A stretch of 64,000 bases of DNA, taken from an uncultured Lachnospiraceae bacterium (GTDB taxonomy: Bacteria; Bacillota; Clostridia; Lachnospirales; Lachnospiraceae). The stretch spans positions 146,464 to 210,463 of the forward strand of contig CATOPL010000004.1 in assembly GCA_951802115.1 (NCBI GenBank), read 5' to 3'. Both the position numbers and the translations under genes were made by a program. The notes beneath the pieces are model-generated. The model worked only from the letters and a program-made list of their open reading frames with translations, searched no databases and was not told the DNA's origin. Shown piece after piece: positions 55,077 to 63,956 of the stretch (the stretch's first letter is position 1; every line of letters begins with the position of its first letter).

Positions 55077-55751
55077 TTAGCGGTTTTCAATTTGCCAGTC
55101 AACGGGCGTAAGACCGTGCTGCTCCAGAAATGCATTGGTCTGGCTGAAATGTCTGCAGCCGAAAAAACCATTATGCGCTGACAGAGGGCTTGGATGCGCT
55201 GCTGTCAGAATCAGATGCTTCGGATTGTTCAGCATGGATTTTTTTGTCTGTGCAGGTCTGCCCCAGAGCAGATAAACAATCGGTCGGTCCTGCTCATTCA
55301 GAATACGGATTGCAGCGTCTGTAAATTTTTCCCAGCCGATGCCTCTGTGGGAATTCGCTTTATGTGCACATACAGTCAGCACTGTATTCAAAAGCAGTAC
55401 TCCCTGTCTGGCCCATTTTTCCAAATAACCATGATTGGGAATATAACACCCTACATCACTTTGAAGTTCTTTATAAATATTAACCAGAGAAGGCGGTGTT
55501 TTCACCTCCGGTTTAACGGAAAAGCAAAGGCCGTGCGCCTGTCCGTCTCCATGATAGGGATCCTGCCCGAGAATAACAACCTTCACTTCCGACAGCGGTG
55601 TAAAATCAAACGCGTTGAAAATATCGTCCGCCGGCGGAAAAATCAGTTTGCTACTATACTCCTCCTTCACTGTTTGATACAGCTCCTTGTAATATGGTTT
55701 GGAAAATTCCGGTTTTAACGGTTCCAGCCAGTCATTTTGAATCATTCCCAT
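55077..55751 (-). CDS. ung: Uracil-DNA glycosylase
   Basis: 224 residues, family 1. It removes uracil from DNA as the first step of base-excision repair. The catalytic water-activating motif GQDPYHG is at residues 62-68 (Asp64) and the DNA-binding loop HPSPLSA begins at His186. The uracil pocket FSVKPEVKTPPSLVNIYKEL and the NTVLTV strand are intact. Full length. The ATG at 55751 has a GGAG site about nine bases upstream. Single gene between convergent AraC-type and his genes; 55752-55929 holds nothing recognisable. Confidence 0.97.
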   Translation of the reverse strand: MGMIQNDWLEPLKPEFSKPYYKELYQTVKEEYSSKLIFPPADDIFNAFDFTPLSEVKVVILGQDPYHGDGQAHGLCFSVKPEVKTPPSLVNIYKELQSDVGCYIPNHGYLEKWARQGVLLLNTVLTVCAHKANSHRGIGWEKFTDAAIRILNEQDRPIVYLLWGRPAQTKKSMLNNPKHLILTAAHPSPLSAHNGFFGCRHFSQTNAFLEQHGLTPVDWQIENR

Positions 55752-55929
55752 ATCCTGTTTCTCCTTTGCATCTTTTAATCTGTTTTATTCCCGTGGACAA
55801 CGATCCGGACAGCTGTGCCGGCATGACTGTCACGGAGACAAAGCTCCCCTGACTTTTTGCGAGTTCTTTGACTGTTAAACTTTTGACGGACAACTTATCG
55901 AAAACAATTTCATCCTGTCTTACAGGCTT

Positions 55930-56691
55930 TTACAAACGTACCGGAACCTTATATCGGTTCAGATATTGTTTCACTTCAAGGATTTCCAGTTCTTTATAAT
56001 GGAACAGAGAAGCTGCAAGCGCCGCATCCGCCTTGCCGTCCGTAAGCGCCACTTTAAAATGCTCCATCGTACCTGCGCCGCCGGAAGCGATAACCGGAAC
56101 GGGCACACGCTCTGCAATCGTTCGAGTCAGCTCAATATCATAGCCTCCTTTTGTCCCGTCACAGTCCATACTGGTAAGAAGAATCTCACCTGCCCCCAGC
56201 GCACATACCTTCTGGGCCCATTCCACAGCATCAATTCCCATATCCACACGGCCGCCGTTCTTGTAAATATTCCAACCGCTCCCGTCCTCTCTCCTGCGCG
56301 CGTCAATGGCAACCACTACGCACTGGCTCCCGAACTTGTCTGCCGCCTCTTTAATCAGTTCCGGACGCATGATCGCTGCCGAATTCACAGAAATTTTATC
56401 TGCTCCCTCCCGCAGCAACGCCCGGAAATCTTCCACTGTACGAATCCCTCCGCCCACCGTAAAGGGTATGAACACGGTCTGCGCCACCCGGCGCACCATA
56501 TCCACGACCGTATTCCTGGCATCGGAAGAAGCCGTGATATCCAAAAATACCAGCTCATCCGCTCCTGCACGGTCATATGCAGCCGCGATCTCCACCGGAT
56601 CTCCGGCATCTCTGAGATTTACAAAATTTACTCCTTTTACCACCCGTCCGTCATGTACATCCAGACAGGGGATAATTCGTTTTGTAAACAT
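55930..56691 (-). CDS. hisF: Imidazole glycerol phosphate synthase, cyclase subunit
   Basis: 253 residues from [20 protein letters not shown], with the catalytic Asp11 in IPCLDV. It has the half-barrel phosphate sites [17 protein letters not shown] and [13 protein letters not shown], and the second catalytic aspartate in VVAIDARR. It closes the imidazole ring in histidine synthesis using ammonia from HisH. The ATG at 56689-56691 follows AGGAGAG; a frame back to 56718 would overlap hisH. The other his genes are not in the window. Confidence 0.97.
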   Translation of the reverse strand: MFTKRIIPCLDVHDGRVVKGVNFVNLRDAGDPVEIAAAYDRAGADELVFLDITASSDARNTVVDMVRRVAQTVFIPFTVGGGIRTVEDFRALLREGADKISVNSAAIMRPELIKEAADKFGSQCVVVAIDARRREDGSGWNIYKNGGRVDMGIDAVEWAQKVCALGAGEILLTSMDCDGTKGGYDIELTRTIAERVPVPVIASGGAGTMEHFKVALTDGKADAALAASLFHYKELEILEVKQYLNRYKVPVRL

Positions 56692-56701
56692 TTTTTCTCT
56701 C

Positions 56702-57310
56702 CTATGCAAGTTCGGCAAAATTTTTCAGTATCTGAAGTCCTGTCTCACTGCTTTTCTCCGGATGAAACTGACAGCCAAACACGTTATCCAGCTCCACAGC
56801 TGCATGGATTCTGACACCATATTGAGTGATCGCCTTTACAATGGACTCATCCTCCGCTTTCAGATAATAAGAATGGACAAAATAGACATACGGTTCCGCC
56901 GGAAGCCGGCAAAATAGTCTGCCATTGTTCTGGAGAGACAGAGAATTCCATCCCATATGCGGAATCTTCAGGCCTTCTCCGTCCGGAAGCCGGAGAATTT
57001 TTCCTTTCAGAATCCCGAGCCCCGCCACACCCGGAGCCTCGTCGCTGCAGTCAAACAACAGCTGCAGTCCCAAACAGATGCCCAGAAACGGCGTCTTCTT
57101 TTGTACAATTTCTTGAATCACATCCACCAGTCCATAATTTTGCAGATGAAACATGGCATCGCCGAACGCTCCCACACCAGGCAGAATTACCTTGTCTGCC
57201 TGCAGAAGCATATCTCTGTCACGAGTGACGCATACTTCCTGCCCAAGTTTTATAAGTGCCTTTTCTACACTCCGAATATTACCGGCATCATAGTCTATTA
57301 ATGCTATCAT
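56702..57310 (-). CDS. hisH: Imidazole glycerol phosphate synthase, glutamine amidotransferase subunit
   Basis: 202 residues. The glutaminase triad is visible: Cys79 in FLGICLGLQ, and the His and Glu of GCQFHPEKS near residues 182-186. It supplies ammonia to HisF. The gene lies ten bases upstream of hisF on the same strand, so the two are co-expressed. The pair is detached from the rest of a his operon and sits just downstream of the STM4011-like cluster, separated by 47 bases. Transcriptional linkage to that cluster is possible. Confidence 0.97.
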   Translation of the reverse strand: MIALIDYDAGNIRSVEKALIKLGQEVCVTRDRDMLLQADKVILPGVGAFGDAMFHLQNYGLVDVIQEIVQKKTPFLGICLGLQLLFDCSDEAPGVAGLGILKGKILRLPDGEGLKIPHMGWNSLSLQNNGRLFCRLPAEPYVYFVHSYYLKAEDESIVKAITQYGVRIHAAVELDNVFGCQFHPEKSSETGLQILKNFAELA

Positions 57311-57357
57311 TCTCTGTCCTCTTTATTTAACTTACATCCTGCCTTAAAAGTGTTGAT

Positions 57358-57837
57358 TCAGACTGATTCTGCCGCCAGAAATACGGTCGGATCTTTCTGT
57401 ATGGAAATCCCCCGATCAGCAACCTCTGCCGACAACTGAGGAAATTTTTCATGAACCCGGATATATCTGGACTTCTGATTAAAATAACAAGTCTTCTCAA
57501 ATGGGAAACGGATCAATTCGGGATGCTCAAATCCCACTCCCAGCTCCAGAATACAAAGCTTCTGATTCAGGGTAAAAGACAGCCAGTGCAAATATTTTTC
57601 CCAGCTCTGTTGCTCTCCTTTTTCTGCCAGAGGAACTGTAAGCCGCTCTGAAACGAGTCCTGCCGACTCCAGATTGGTTCTGTCATCTTGCAGACTAACC
57701 ACAAAATAATCTTTATTTTCCAGCAGCTGTGCCAGATTCTGGTATAAAAAATATCTATTGCCGGACAGGTTCTCTCCCAGCCCGACCAACACCAGATTCG
57801 CCTTTTGGACCTCTTCTCTTAATTCCCTGTAAGTCAT
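57358..57837 (-). CDS. Reduced Sir2-like protein at the end of the STM4011-type operon
   Basis: 159 residues. MTYRELREEVQKANLVLVGL starts like Sir2-family proteins, but the NAD-binding glycine motif reads GLGENLSG, not the usual GAGxS. The C-terminal half has LCILELGVGFEHPELIRFPF, the 'ELGVG..P..I..PF' strand of Firmicute Sir2-like proteins, and no zinc-binding cysteine pairs. The middle of a normal ~280-residue Sir2 enzyme is missing. Start chosen at the ATG nine bases after GGAGG; a longer frame to 57891 would overlap the preceding gene. Whether it still binds NAD is doubtful. Co-transcribed with the radical SAM-HAD gene. Confidence 0.6.
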   Translation of the reverse strand: MTYRELREEVQKANLVLVGLGENLSGNRYFLYQNLAQLLENKDYFVVSLQDDRTNLESAGLVSERLTVPLAEKGEQQSWEKYLHWLSFTLNQKLCILELGVGFEHPELIRFPFEKTCYFNQKSRYIRVHEKFPQLSAEVADRGISIQKDPTVFLAAESV

Positions 57838-57869
57838 ATTCCATGTCCTCCGCGTTATGTCAAGTATAC

Positions 57870-59447
57870 TCAATTTTTCCGGATACTGCAAGCAATTTGA
57901 GTATTATTTACTTCAAACGCAATGCTTTGCTGTCCCGATATTTTCAGCATTTCCACATCCTCTGCAGAATCTCCCGCCGCTGCGGTCTCTTCCGGAGAAA
58001 TATGCAGTCGCCGACAGATCCGGCGGACTCCTTCTGCCTTGGTAGCCCGGTTTGACACAATCTGCAGGCAGTTATCTTCTGTAAAGACGCGAACTTTGCA
58101 GATTCCGGCCCGCTGAAGCGTCTTTGCTGTTGCTTCTCTCTCTTCCTCTTTCCACTGCATGGAATCCGGACGCAGCATCGTAATCTTATAAAGCTTACCC
58201 TCAGTCCGGTAAGATAAAAGCCGGCATCTTATATTTTTTTCAATTTCCTTCAGAACAGACAGACAGGCTTCCTTCAGTTCCAGCACATCTTCCCATTTTT
58301 CCTCCGATCCTCTTTGAATATCCCACACCACCATATGCGCTCCGGCAGCAAAAATACCTCCTGAAAACAGATGCCATACTTCCCGACATCGTTTCCTCAC
58401 CTCCTGATATGGCAGAGAAGTGGCAAAAAAAAGCGGAATTTTATCTCTGCAGAGTCCTTCCAGCCCGGCTCTGATCCAGGAGTCCACCCGTTCCTGTCCT
58501 GAGGATCTTTTCGGCAACAAAGTCCCGTCAATATCCAGGAAAACCGCCCGCGCACGCCTTGGGATACGGAAAATGGGATACGGACCAAAAAGAATATCAT
58601 TCATAAAATTCTTTCTCCCGCCATATGCCAGATAGCAGGAACAGTGTTTCCGTCCGCAGGAAAGCAAAGGCAGGTCTGCAGGGGTTTCCGAACTGGTCAT
58701 TTGCTGCTGAATGTTCCAGAATTCTTCCTGACCCATACCGGTGCAGCGGCTGATATTGCAAAGCCTCACCCCTTTGTCTGCTTCCACAAACAGACGACCT
58801 CGGCATTGTGTAAAATCCGCCGGGATCGTTGACAGTTCCGTGAAAAAATAAGGATCAATTTTCAAAAACGCTTCCGTCTCCTGTTTCGTATACGCACGCC
58901 CCAGACCGTCCATGCTGTTGATCCACAGATAAAGCTCCTCCGGCAGACTGTCTCGCAGCTTCTGCAGCACTTCTATATTCTGCGGCACTCCCACTGCACC
59001 GGCACAAAGATGGATCCCTTCCTGCAAAAGCTGTCTGCACATTGCTGCAAAGGATCGCACAGAGACCATTTCCGGATGGAACGTAGCCCAGAGATACAGC
59101 TTATCACAGTTTCCGCCGGCCTTTTGGAAAAGCTCCATAGATTCCTGAAACGGAAAACTCAGATTGGTCTGCGCTCCCACAGCCTCCAGCTCTGCAACCG
59201 TGCTAAGACGCCCCAGTCCTTCCCAGTACCAGGGATGAATCAACGCTTCTCCATAAGGCGCCACCATCAGTGTACGAATCCTGTGCGCAGCCGCATATTG
59301 TTCTGTTGTCTGCACAAAATGTACCCACTGTTCCCGATCCTTTAAAAGCTCTTTTTCCGATATTCGATGTTTGGAAAAGGGACAGTAAGAACAGCGATAA
59401 TTACAGCTCTTCAGACTGCCCCTGTATAAAAGTTCAAATCTGTCCAT
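57870..59447 (-). CDS. STM4011-type radical SAM protein fused to a HAD phosphatase
   Basis: 525 residues. Residues 1-290 are a radical SAM protein: Cys15, Cys19 and Cys22 (SCNYRCSYCPF) bind the 4Fe-4S cluster. A C-terminal cysteine set (Cys215, 230, 235, 264, 269, 271) looks like an auxiliary-cluster region. Residues 300-525 are a HAD-superfamily phosphatase of the Cof type: FLDIDGTLLPK (Asp305, Asp307), FFATSLPYQEV, and SNRATKAEGVRRI with AAGDSAEDVEMLK. Stand-alone STM4011 proteins are about 280 residues, so the HAD part is an extra domain. Start at 59445-59447 behind GGGAG, overlapping the previous gene by 14 bases. Substrates unknown. Confidence 0.8.
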   Translation of the reverse strand: MDRFELLYRGSLKSCNYRCSYCPFSKHRISEKELLKDREQWVHFVQTTEQYAAAHRIRTLMVAPYGEALIHPWYWEGLGRLSTVAELEAVGAQTNLSFPFQESMELFQKAGGNCDKLYLWATFHPEMVSVRSFAAMCRQLLQEGIHLCAGAVGVPQNIEVLQKLRDSLPEELYLWINSMDGLGRAYTKQETEAFLKIDPYFFTELSTIPADFTQCRGRLFVEADKGVRLCNISRCTGMGQEEFWNIQQQMTSSETPADLPLLSCGRKHCSCYLAYGGRKNFMNDILFGPYPIFRIPRRARAVFLDIDGTLLPKRSSGQERVDSWIRAGLEGLCRDKIPLFFATSLPYQEVRKRCREVWHLFSGGIFAAGAHMVVWDIQRGSEEKWEDVLELKEACLSVLKEIEKNIRCRLLSYRTEGKLYKITMLRPDSMQWKEEEREATAKTLQRAGICKVRVFTEDNCLQIVSNRATKAEGVRRICRRLHISPEETAAAGDSAEDVEMLKISGQQSIAFEVNNTQIACSIRKN

Positions 59448-60735
59448 TCCTATGCTCCCATTCCTCCATCTTTTCACTGATCTCCCGGGAAATCAGCCGC
59501 GGACCCAGATCATCTGAGAGCTCCAGTCCGGTCTCTGTCAGTGTCAGAAATGTATCGTCTGTACAGACATACCCTTTTATCTTCCAGTCTTTTAAAATCG
59601 GAAAATCTTCCTCAACGCAGGTTCCAAACAGTTCTCTGTATCCGGATAAGCATAATCCCGGACGGATCAGAAGATGACGGATCACATATCTTCTCTTTAA
59701 CTCCTCCTCTGACAGAACGATCCCGTGAGTAATCTGTGCAAAGTCCTCCATATGTATAAATCGATCCAACTGCGCCAGGCACCCTTCTCTGGTAATCGTA
59801 TAGGGACTGCAGTAATGAAGATTGCCAAGATAGCTTCTCCCTCCGCACCCCAGAGCCAGAGAAGTACCAAGACTGCACTCTGTATACTTTCTTCCCTGTG
59901 TGCTGCGTACAAAACGCCGCATAGAATCCTGACGAAATCCTTCTGCCCGTAAATATGCACTTGCTTCCCGATACTGCAGCAACGCTTCCCCGGGCTGGAG
60001 CACCATACCTTTTTTCATTTCCTTCTGCAGTCCTGCTCCATGTTTTATGTACAGCGGATACAAGAATATTTCCTCCGGTTCAAACGCCACTGCTTCTTTT
60101 AGAGAATTTAAAACACTGTCTGCAGTCTGACCCGGAATTCCGTAAATGAAATCTACATTCACACATGGAAACGCATATTCTTTCATCAGTGCCAGCGCTT
60201 TTCTTGCTTTCTGTGCACTGTGCTTTCTCTTCAGAGTATGAAGTTCCTCATCCGAAAAACTCTGAATTCCCATACTCACCCTGGTAACACCCGCCTGTTT
60301 CAGGATTTCAAGTTTTGTCCGGCTGGTCTCTCCGGGTGATGTTTCTATGACCAGCTCCCGCTCATCCGTGTACGAAAAATGACGCTCCAGCATCCGGAAC
60401 ATCCGTTCAAGCTGCTCTTCTTCCAGAAGCAGCGGCGTTCCGCCGCCGATAACCACTTCTGAAAACCGGCTTCCATATGGCGCTAAAATCTGCTCATATT
60501 GTCCGCTCTGACGCTCCGCTGCCTCCAGATAACGGTCGATCTGCGTATGGTCCTGCCCGGTAACAGAAAAGAGATTACAATACCCGCATTTCGTCCGGCA
60601 AAACGGAAGATGCAGATAAAGTCCATGTCCTGCACCTGACAGACAGGACGCATACATCTCCAGACGCACTCCTGTCAGAGTCCGGTAAGCAGTTTTATGA
60701 GGATAACTGTACATATACTGTCGATATGGGTTCAT
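59434..60735 (-). CDS. STM4012-type radical SAM protein (HemN/HemW-like)
   Basis: 433 residues. The 4Fe-4S motif is HLPFCRTKCGYCNLF (Cys46, 50, 53), and the HemN-like core follows: VVIGGGTPLLLEEEQLERMF, IETSPGETSRTKLEILKQAG, RVSMGIQSFSDEELHTLKRK, CVNVDFIYGIPGQTADSVLN. STM4012 proteins typically begin DPYxxYxYSYPHKTAYR, matching MNPYRQYMYSYPHKTAYRTL, so I place the start at the ATG 60733-60735. A TTG at 60801 overlapping the previous stop is the alternative. Resemblance to coproporphyrinogen oxidases is structural; the locus has no haem genes, so that role is unlikely. Confidence 0.85.
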   Translation of the reverse strand: MNPYRQYMYSYPHKTAYRTLTGVRLEMYASCLSGAGHGLYLHLPFCRTKCGYCNLFSVTGQDHTQIDRYLEAAERQSGQYEQILAPYGSRFSEVVIGGGTPLLLEEEQLERMFRMLERHFSYTDERELVIETSPGETSRTKLEILKQAGVTRVSMGIQSFSDEELHTLKRKHSAQKARKALALMKEYAFPCVNVDFIYGIPGQTADSVLNSLKEAVAFEPEEIFLYPLYIKHGAGLQKEMKKGMVLQPGEALLQYREASAYLRAEGFRQDSMRRFVRSTQGRKYTECSLGTSLALGCGGRSYLGNLHYCSPYTITREGCLAQLDRFIHMEDFAQITHGIVLSEEELKRRYVIRHLLIRPGLCLSGYRELFGTCVEEDFPILKDWKIKGYVCTDDTFLTLTETGLELSDDLGPRLISREISEKMEEWEHRNGQI

Positions 60736-60797
60736 GGCGTCTGTTCCTGTTCTGCAAATAATTTTATGATCCGCACAGTCTGTTTCCAAAAAGCTGC

Positions 60798-61679
60798 TCA
60801 AAGAAAGAAATGTTTATAGGGAATCGTATTGATAACTGGATGATTGATGCCATGGAACTGACATCCATCCTCTCCATAACAGGTTCCATGATCCGAACAG
60901 CAGATTACAAATGCAGATCCCCTCTGTCTTTTCCATCCTTCGAACAAGCGCCCCAGCTCCCGATCCACGTACCGAAGCGCCGCTTTATGACTGTCATAAC
61001 TGTCTTCTCTGGCATTCTCAAGATAAAAATAGTTCGGGTAATGGATCGCATCTACATTCAGATAAACAAAAATCCGTTTATCCGGATCTGCCTCTTCCAT
61101 TTTCTTTAAAAGAAAATCAACCTGATTTTTTGTACTGTCTTTTACAGGACAGGCAAAAGAAGGATTCCAGTAACTCTTCTCAAAATATCCCGGAAATACC
61201 TTTCCGATATCCGAACGCTTGTCAAAAAATGCCACTCCTCCCACACACCAGGTGTCATAGCCATCCTTCTTCAGTCCTTCCATAATCGTACTCCCGGAAA
61301 ATCCATATGCACCTTCCGGAACCCGGTTACCAAGCCCGACAGACCGGGGAAAGAATAATAACTCCCGGTCCGCCACATTTTTTGCGTCAAAACGGCAGGG
61401 CAGAAAACCTGCAAACATGGCGTGATGCGAAGGCCAGGTAAAATTACCAGGCGCCTGACATTTCTCCCACGCACCATACTGATTCAGTACCGGCGTTCCT
61501 CCTGCCGACTCTTCCTCCACTGCCGCGTCATAGCGAAGCGTGTCCAAACAGACAAACAAAATATCGTTTGTTCCCACCACATTGTCCATATTTACAGAAG
61601 ATGTCCTTTTCTCTTTTGAAGACGCCAAAAGCCGCAAGGGAACATCTCTTTTGGCAGAGCCTTCCGTATACTCATTCAT
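60798..61679 (-). CDS. STM4013-type hydrolase (alkaline phosphatase/sulfatase superfamily)
   Basis: 293 residues, no signal peptide, so probably cytoplasmic, unlike secreted sulfatases. Metal and nucleophile motifs are FVCLDTLRYDAA (Asp46), NFTWPSHHAMFAGFLP (Thr/Ser nucleophile region 81-84), and late FVICCSDHGTCYGEDG (Asp-His pair) and INHPV. The C-x-P/S-x-R formylglycine signature of true sulfatases is absent. Likely reactions are phosphate ester or phosphonate hydrolysis or phosphoryl transfer. Start behind AGGAGAG; the gene is 23 bases after the ATP-grasp gene. Confidence 0.85.
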   Translation of the reverse strand: MNEYTEGSAKRDVPLRLLASSKEKRTSSVNMDNVVGTNDILFVCLDTLRYDAAVEEESAGGTPVLNQYGAWEKCQAPGNFTWPSHHAMFAGFLPCRFDAKNVADRELLFFPRSVGLGNRVPEGAYGFSGSTIMEGLKKDGYDTWCVGGVAFFDKRSDIGKVFPGYFEKSYWNPSFACPVKDSTKNQVDFLLKKMEEADPDKRIFVYLNVDAIHYPNYFYLENAREDSYDSHKAALRYVDRELGRLFEGWKRQRGSAFVICCSDHGTCYGEDGCQFHGINHPVINTIPYKHFFL

Positions 61680-61702
61680 TTTTTCACTCTCCTGTCTGCT
61701 AT

Positions 61703-62788
61703 CTACCCGTCCGGCTCAGATAACCACTTTTTGATCCGCGCCGCCTGACGTCGATAAATGCTGTTTTCATGATAAATATCCTGATAAATCAAATCTCCCT
61801 GCGCATTCATTTCTATAATTCTGGGCTTCAGATTTTTTTTCTCCAAAAGGATATCGATTCCCGCACTTTCCAGGCCCGGAAATTCCGCGGCCGCTTTTTG
61901 ACATAACTCTTCTATCTGTTCCCGCACTTTAAGAGAAAGACCAAGTTCTGCCGATGCCAGCGGAAGATTATTCAGCTGCAGGTTTGTAATCGGCCCTTTC
62001 GACAGCCTGGCAAGAAGATAATCGACTCTTCCTTCCTGAAATACAACGCGCAGATCATATGCACAATTACCATACACTGCCTTGGCATACCAGCGCTCTA
62101 CCACACAGTCCAGGCTTAGAAGCCTGTCCAGAAACTGCCGGATTTCTTCCGCATCTGCAGAACAGCGAAGTCTTTTTGTATTTATCAGTCCCTGTTCCGG
62201 TTTGAACAGCGCACATGTATACAAAGACATTTTTCCCTTTCCCGGATGCAGACGAAACGCAGACACCCCTGCCGCGCCGGAACCCCAAACCGGTTTTATA
62301 AATACCTGACAGACTCTGTTTTCTTTCATTATTTCTAGAAGATGCTCTGTGTTCTGTATGCGGACCCGACCGGAAATATCTTTGTTTTTGCGTATTACTG
62401 CATCGCTCGCCCGAGAACCACAGTTTCCGTCCAGAAATTCCGTCACCGGAAGCCCGGCCCGGATCAACCTTTCTTTACACTCACGCTTATTCAGAAGCTC
62501 TGTAATCACAGACGGCGGATTAAGAAATGTAAGCGGCTTTTCTTTTGCCACACTGGAAATCGATGCCAGTTCCTTTCTGTACGCCTCCGTCAGCTGTCCC
62601 AGCTCTTCCAGCCTGCAGCTGCGCCATAAAGGCGGATCAATTTTAAGAAACAGTTCTCCATCCGGCAGATGCTCTGCCCAGTCTTTCCAGCCCAGAAAAA
62701 GAACCGACAAACCTTCCTGCTCAGCCGCCTGTTTCAGAAAGAGAGTCCTCTTTGTATCAGCATTTCCCAGAAGAACCGCCCTTCTCAT
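61703..62788 (-). CDS. STM4014-type ATP-grasp protein
   Basis: 361 residues. It begins MRRAVLLGNADTKRTLFLKQ and has an ATP-grasp layout: VFIKPVWGSGAAGVSAFRLH (ATP-binding lysine and glycine loop), VVERWYAKAVYGNCAYDLRV (adenine hinge and substrate region), and ESAGIDILLEKKNLKPRIIE with EMNAQGDLIYQD (metal-binding Glu and Asn). Such enzymes join a carboxylate to an amine or thiol through an acyl phosphate. The start overlaps the STM4015-type stop as ATGA. Confidence 0.85.
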   Translation of the reverse strand: MRRAVLLGNADTKRTLFLKQAAEQEGLSVLFLGWKDWAEHLPDGELFLKIDPPLWRSCRLEELGQLTEAYRKELASISSVAKEKPLTFLNPPSVITELLNKRECKERLIRAGLPVTEFLDGNCGSRASDAVIRKNKDISGRVRIQNTEHLLEIMKENRVCQVFIKPVWGSGAAGVSAFRLHPGKGKMSLYTCALFKPEQGLINTKRLRCSADAEEIRQFLDRLLSLDCVVERWYAKAVYGNCAYDLRVVFQEGRVDYLLARLSKGPITNLQLNNLPLASAELGLSLKVREQIEELCQKAAAEFPGLESAGIDILLEKKNLKPRIIEMNAQGDLIYQDIYHENSIYRRQAARIKKWLSEPDG

Positions 62789-63681
62789 TCTGTCAGCATG
62801 GGGGTATAGTAAACCGTACCATCATAGGAGGATGTATAGGCTTCCTCTCGTTCAGACGCATCCACTTCAATATGATGCTCATTTAATTTTTCCAGTTTTC
62901 TGACCATTTCATCGCTCATATAGTGATAATGAACATCCAGAACTTCAATATTCGGATAGGTTGGAAGCTTTGCAAAGAGCAACTCTCCGCCTTTGTCAGT
63001 CAGAGAACCCATGGACAGATCCAACGTTACGATCTGATCTATGAATTTACTTTCCAGCACCACTTCCACCAGCTCATCCTGAATCTCGCTGTCCGTAAGC
63101 CCCAGATAAGTAAGTTTGGGAAAATCTGCCTTTTCCAGAAACGTGCGGATCCGGCCTGCATCGCCTTCAAAACCGTAATCTTCAACTCCCAGATAAAGCA
63201 AAAGCTTTCTTAAATTCGGAAGATGCGCTTCCTGAATTGACATCAGAACCTCCTCCGGAAGTCCTCCGCAGATGATTGTCAGTTCTTCCAGATTTTCATG
63301 CTCAATCTTCCCCAGACTAAGTTCCGTACTTCCTTTAATTGTCAATGCTTTCAGCTGTGGCATCGCACCCCACAGACGGCTGTAATCCCCCTGCATAATC
63401 CATGAAACTTCGCAGGACTCAAAATCCATGTTTCCGATAAACAATCTCTCAATATGAGAAAACCGATCTGCATTTTTCACAACTCCGTCAATAATCGCCT
63501 GGCAGTCCTCTTCCCACGCGTCTCCCCAGTCCCCGATAATAACTTCTGTCAGGAGCGCAAATTCCGGATCGGCAAGAATGTCTTCCACCATGGTTTCGGA
63601 GCTTTTGCCTCCATCTTCATAATCTTCATAATCGTACTCATATGTTTTCGTTTTCTGCTCTTTCAAAAATGAAATCTCCAT
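62785..63681 (-). CDS. STM4015-type leucine-rich-repeat protein
   Basis: 298 residues, acidic, soluble. After an acidic N-terminus (EYDYEDYEDGGK) come irregular leucine-rich repeats, for example LKALTIKGSTELSLGKIEHE, LEELTIICGGLPEEVLMSIQ, LPNLRKLLLYLGVEDYGFEG, PKLTYLGLTDSEIQDELVEV and IVTLDLSMGSLTDKGGELLF. It is the first gene of the operon with GGAGG before the ATG and a consensus promoter 45 bases upstream. As an LRR protein it may be a scaffold or a substrate-carrying partner for the enzymes that follow. Confidence 0.85.
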   Translation of the reverse strand: MEISFLKEQKTKTYEYDYEDYEDGGKSSETMVEDILADPEFALLTEVIIGDWGDAWEEDCQAIIDGVVKNADRFSHIERLFIGNMDFESCEVSWIMQGDYSRLWGAMPQLKALTIKGSTELSLGKIEHENLEELTIICGGLPEEVLMSIQEAHLPNLRKLLLYLGVEDYGFEGDAGRIRTFLEKADFPKLTYLGLTDSEIQDELVEVVLESKFIDQIVTLDLSMGSLTDKGGELLFAKLPTYPNIEVLDVHYHYMSDEMVRKLEKLNEHHIEVDASEREEAYTSSYDGTVYYTPMLTE

Positions 63682-63725
63682 ATCTTCTGGCCTCCTTGCT
63701 TATCTTACTTACAATATTTGTATTT

Positions 63726-63754
63726 ATTATACTATTGAAAATCTTGTCTGGCAA
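63726..63754 (-). promoter_or_regulatory. Promoter of the STM4011-4015-type operon
   Basis: Minus strand TTGCCA (63749-63754), 17 bases, TATAAT (63726-63731), 45 bases before the first gene. One of the best sigma-A matches in the window. Confidence 0.75.
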
Positions 63755-63837
63755 TGTCCAGTGTCTATTTACTCTTACTCCTTTTCCTTTACATGCTATC
63801 TCTCCGTATTAAAAATAACTTCTTATATTTTTCCAAA

Positions 63838-63868
63838 ATAAAAAAGCCAAGACAAAAGTCTCGACTTT
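63838..63868 (-). terminator. Terminator of the rRNA operon
   Basis: Minus strand AGTCGAGAC pairs with GTCTTGGCT (two G-U pairs) around TTTT and is followed by TTTTTT. It ends the rRNA transcript about 90 bases after the 23S 3' end. Confidence 0.8.
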
Positions 63869-63956
63869 TCTGGTATATACCTTCAAAATCACATACAGCA
63901 CTAAAAGATACTTATCTTCTTCACTTCCTACAAGCTTCTTTCCAACCTCTTCCCTT

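Noticed and set aside
59434..60735. Oxygen-independent coproporphyrinogen III oxidase (HemN) for the HemN-like gene
   Set aside because: The N-terminal PHKTAYR signature and the operon neighbours fit the STM4012 family, and no haem genes are present.
63870..63956. 5S rRNA between 23S and the terminator
   Set aside because: The interval is shorter than a 5S gene and shows no 5S-like conserved sequence.
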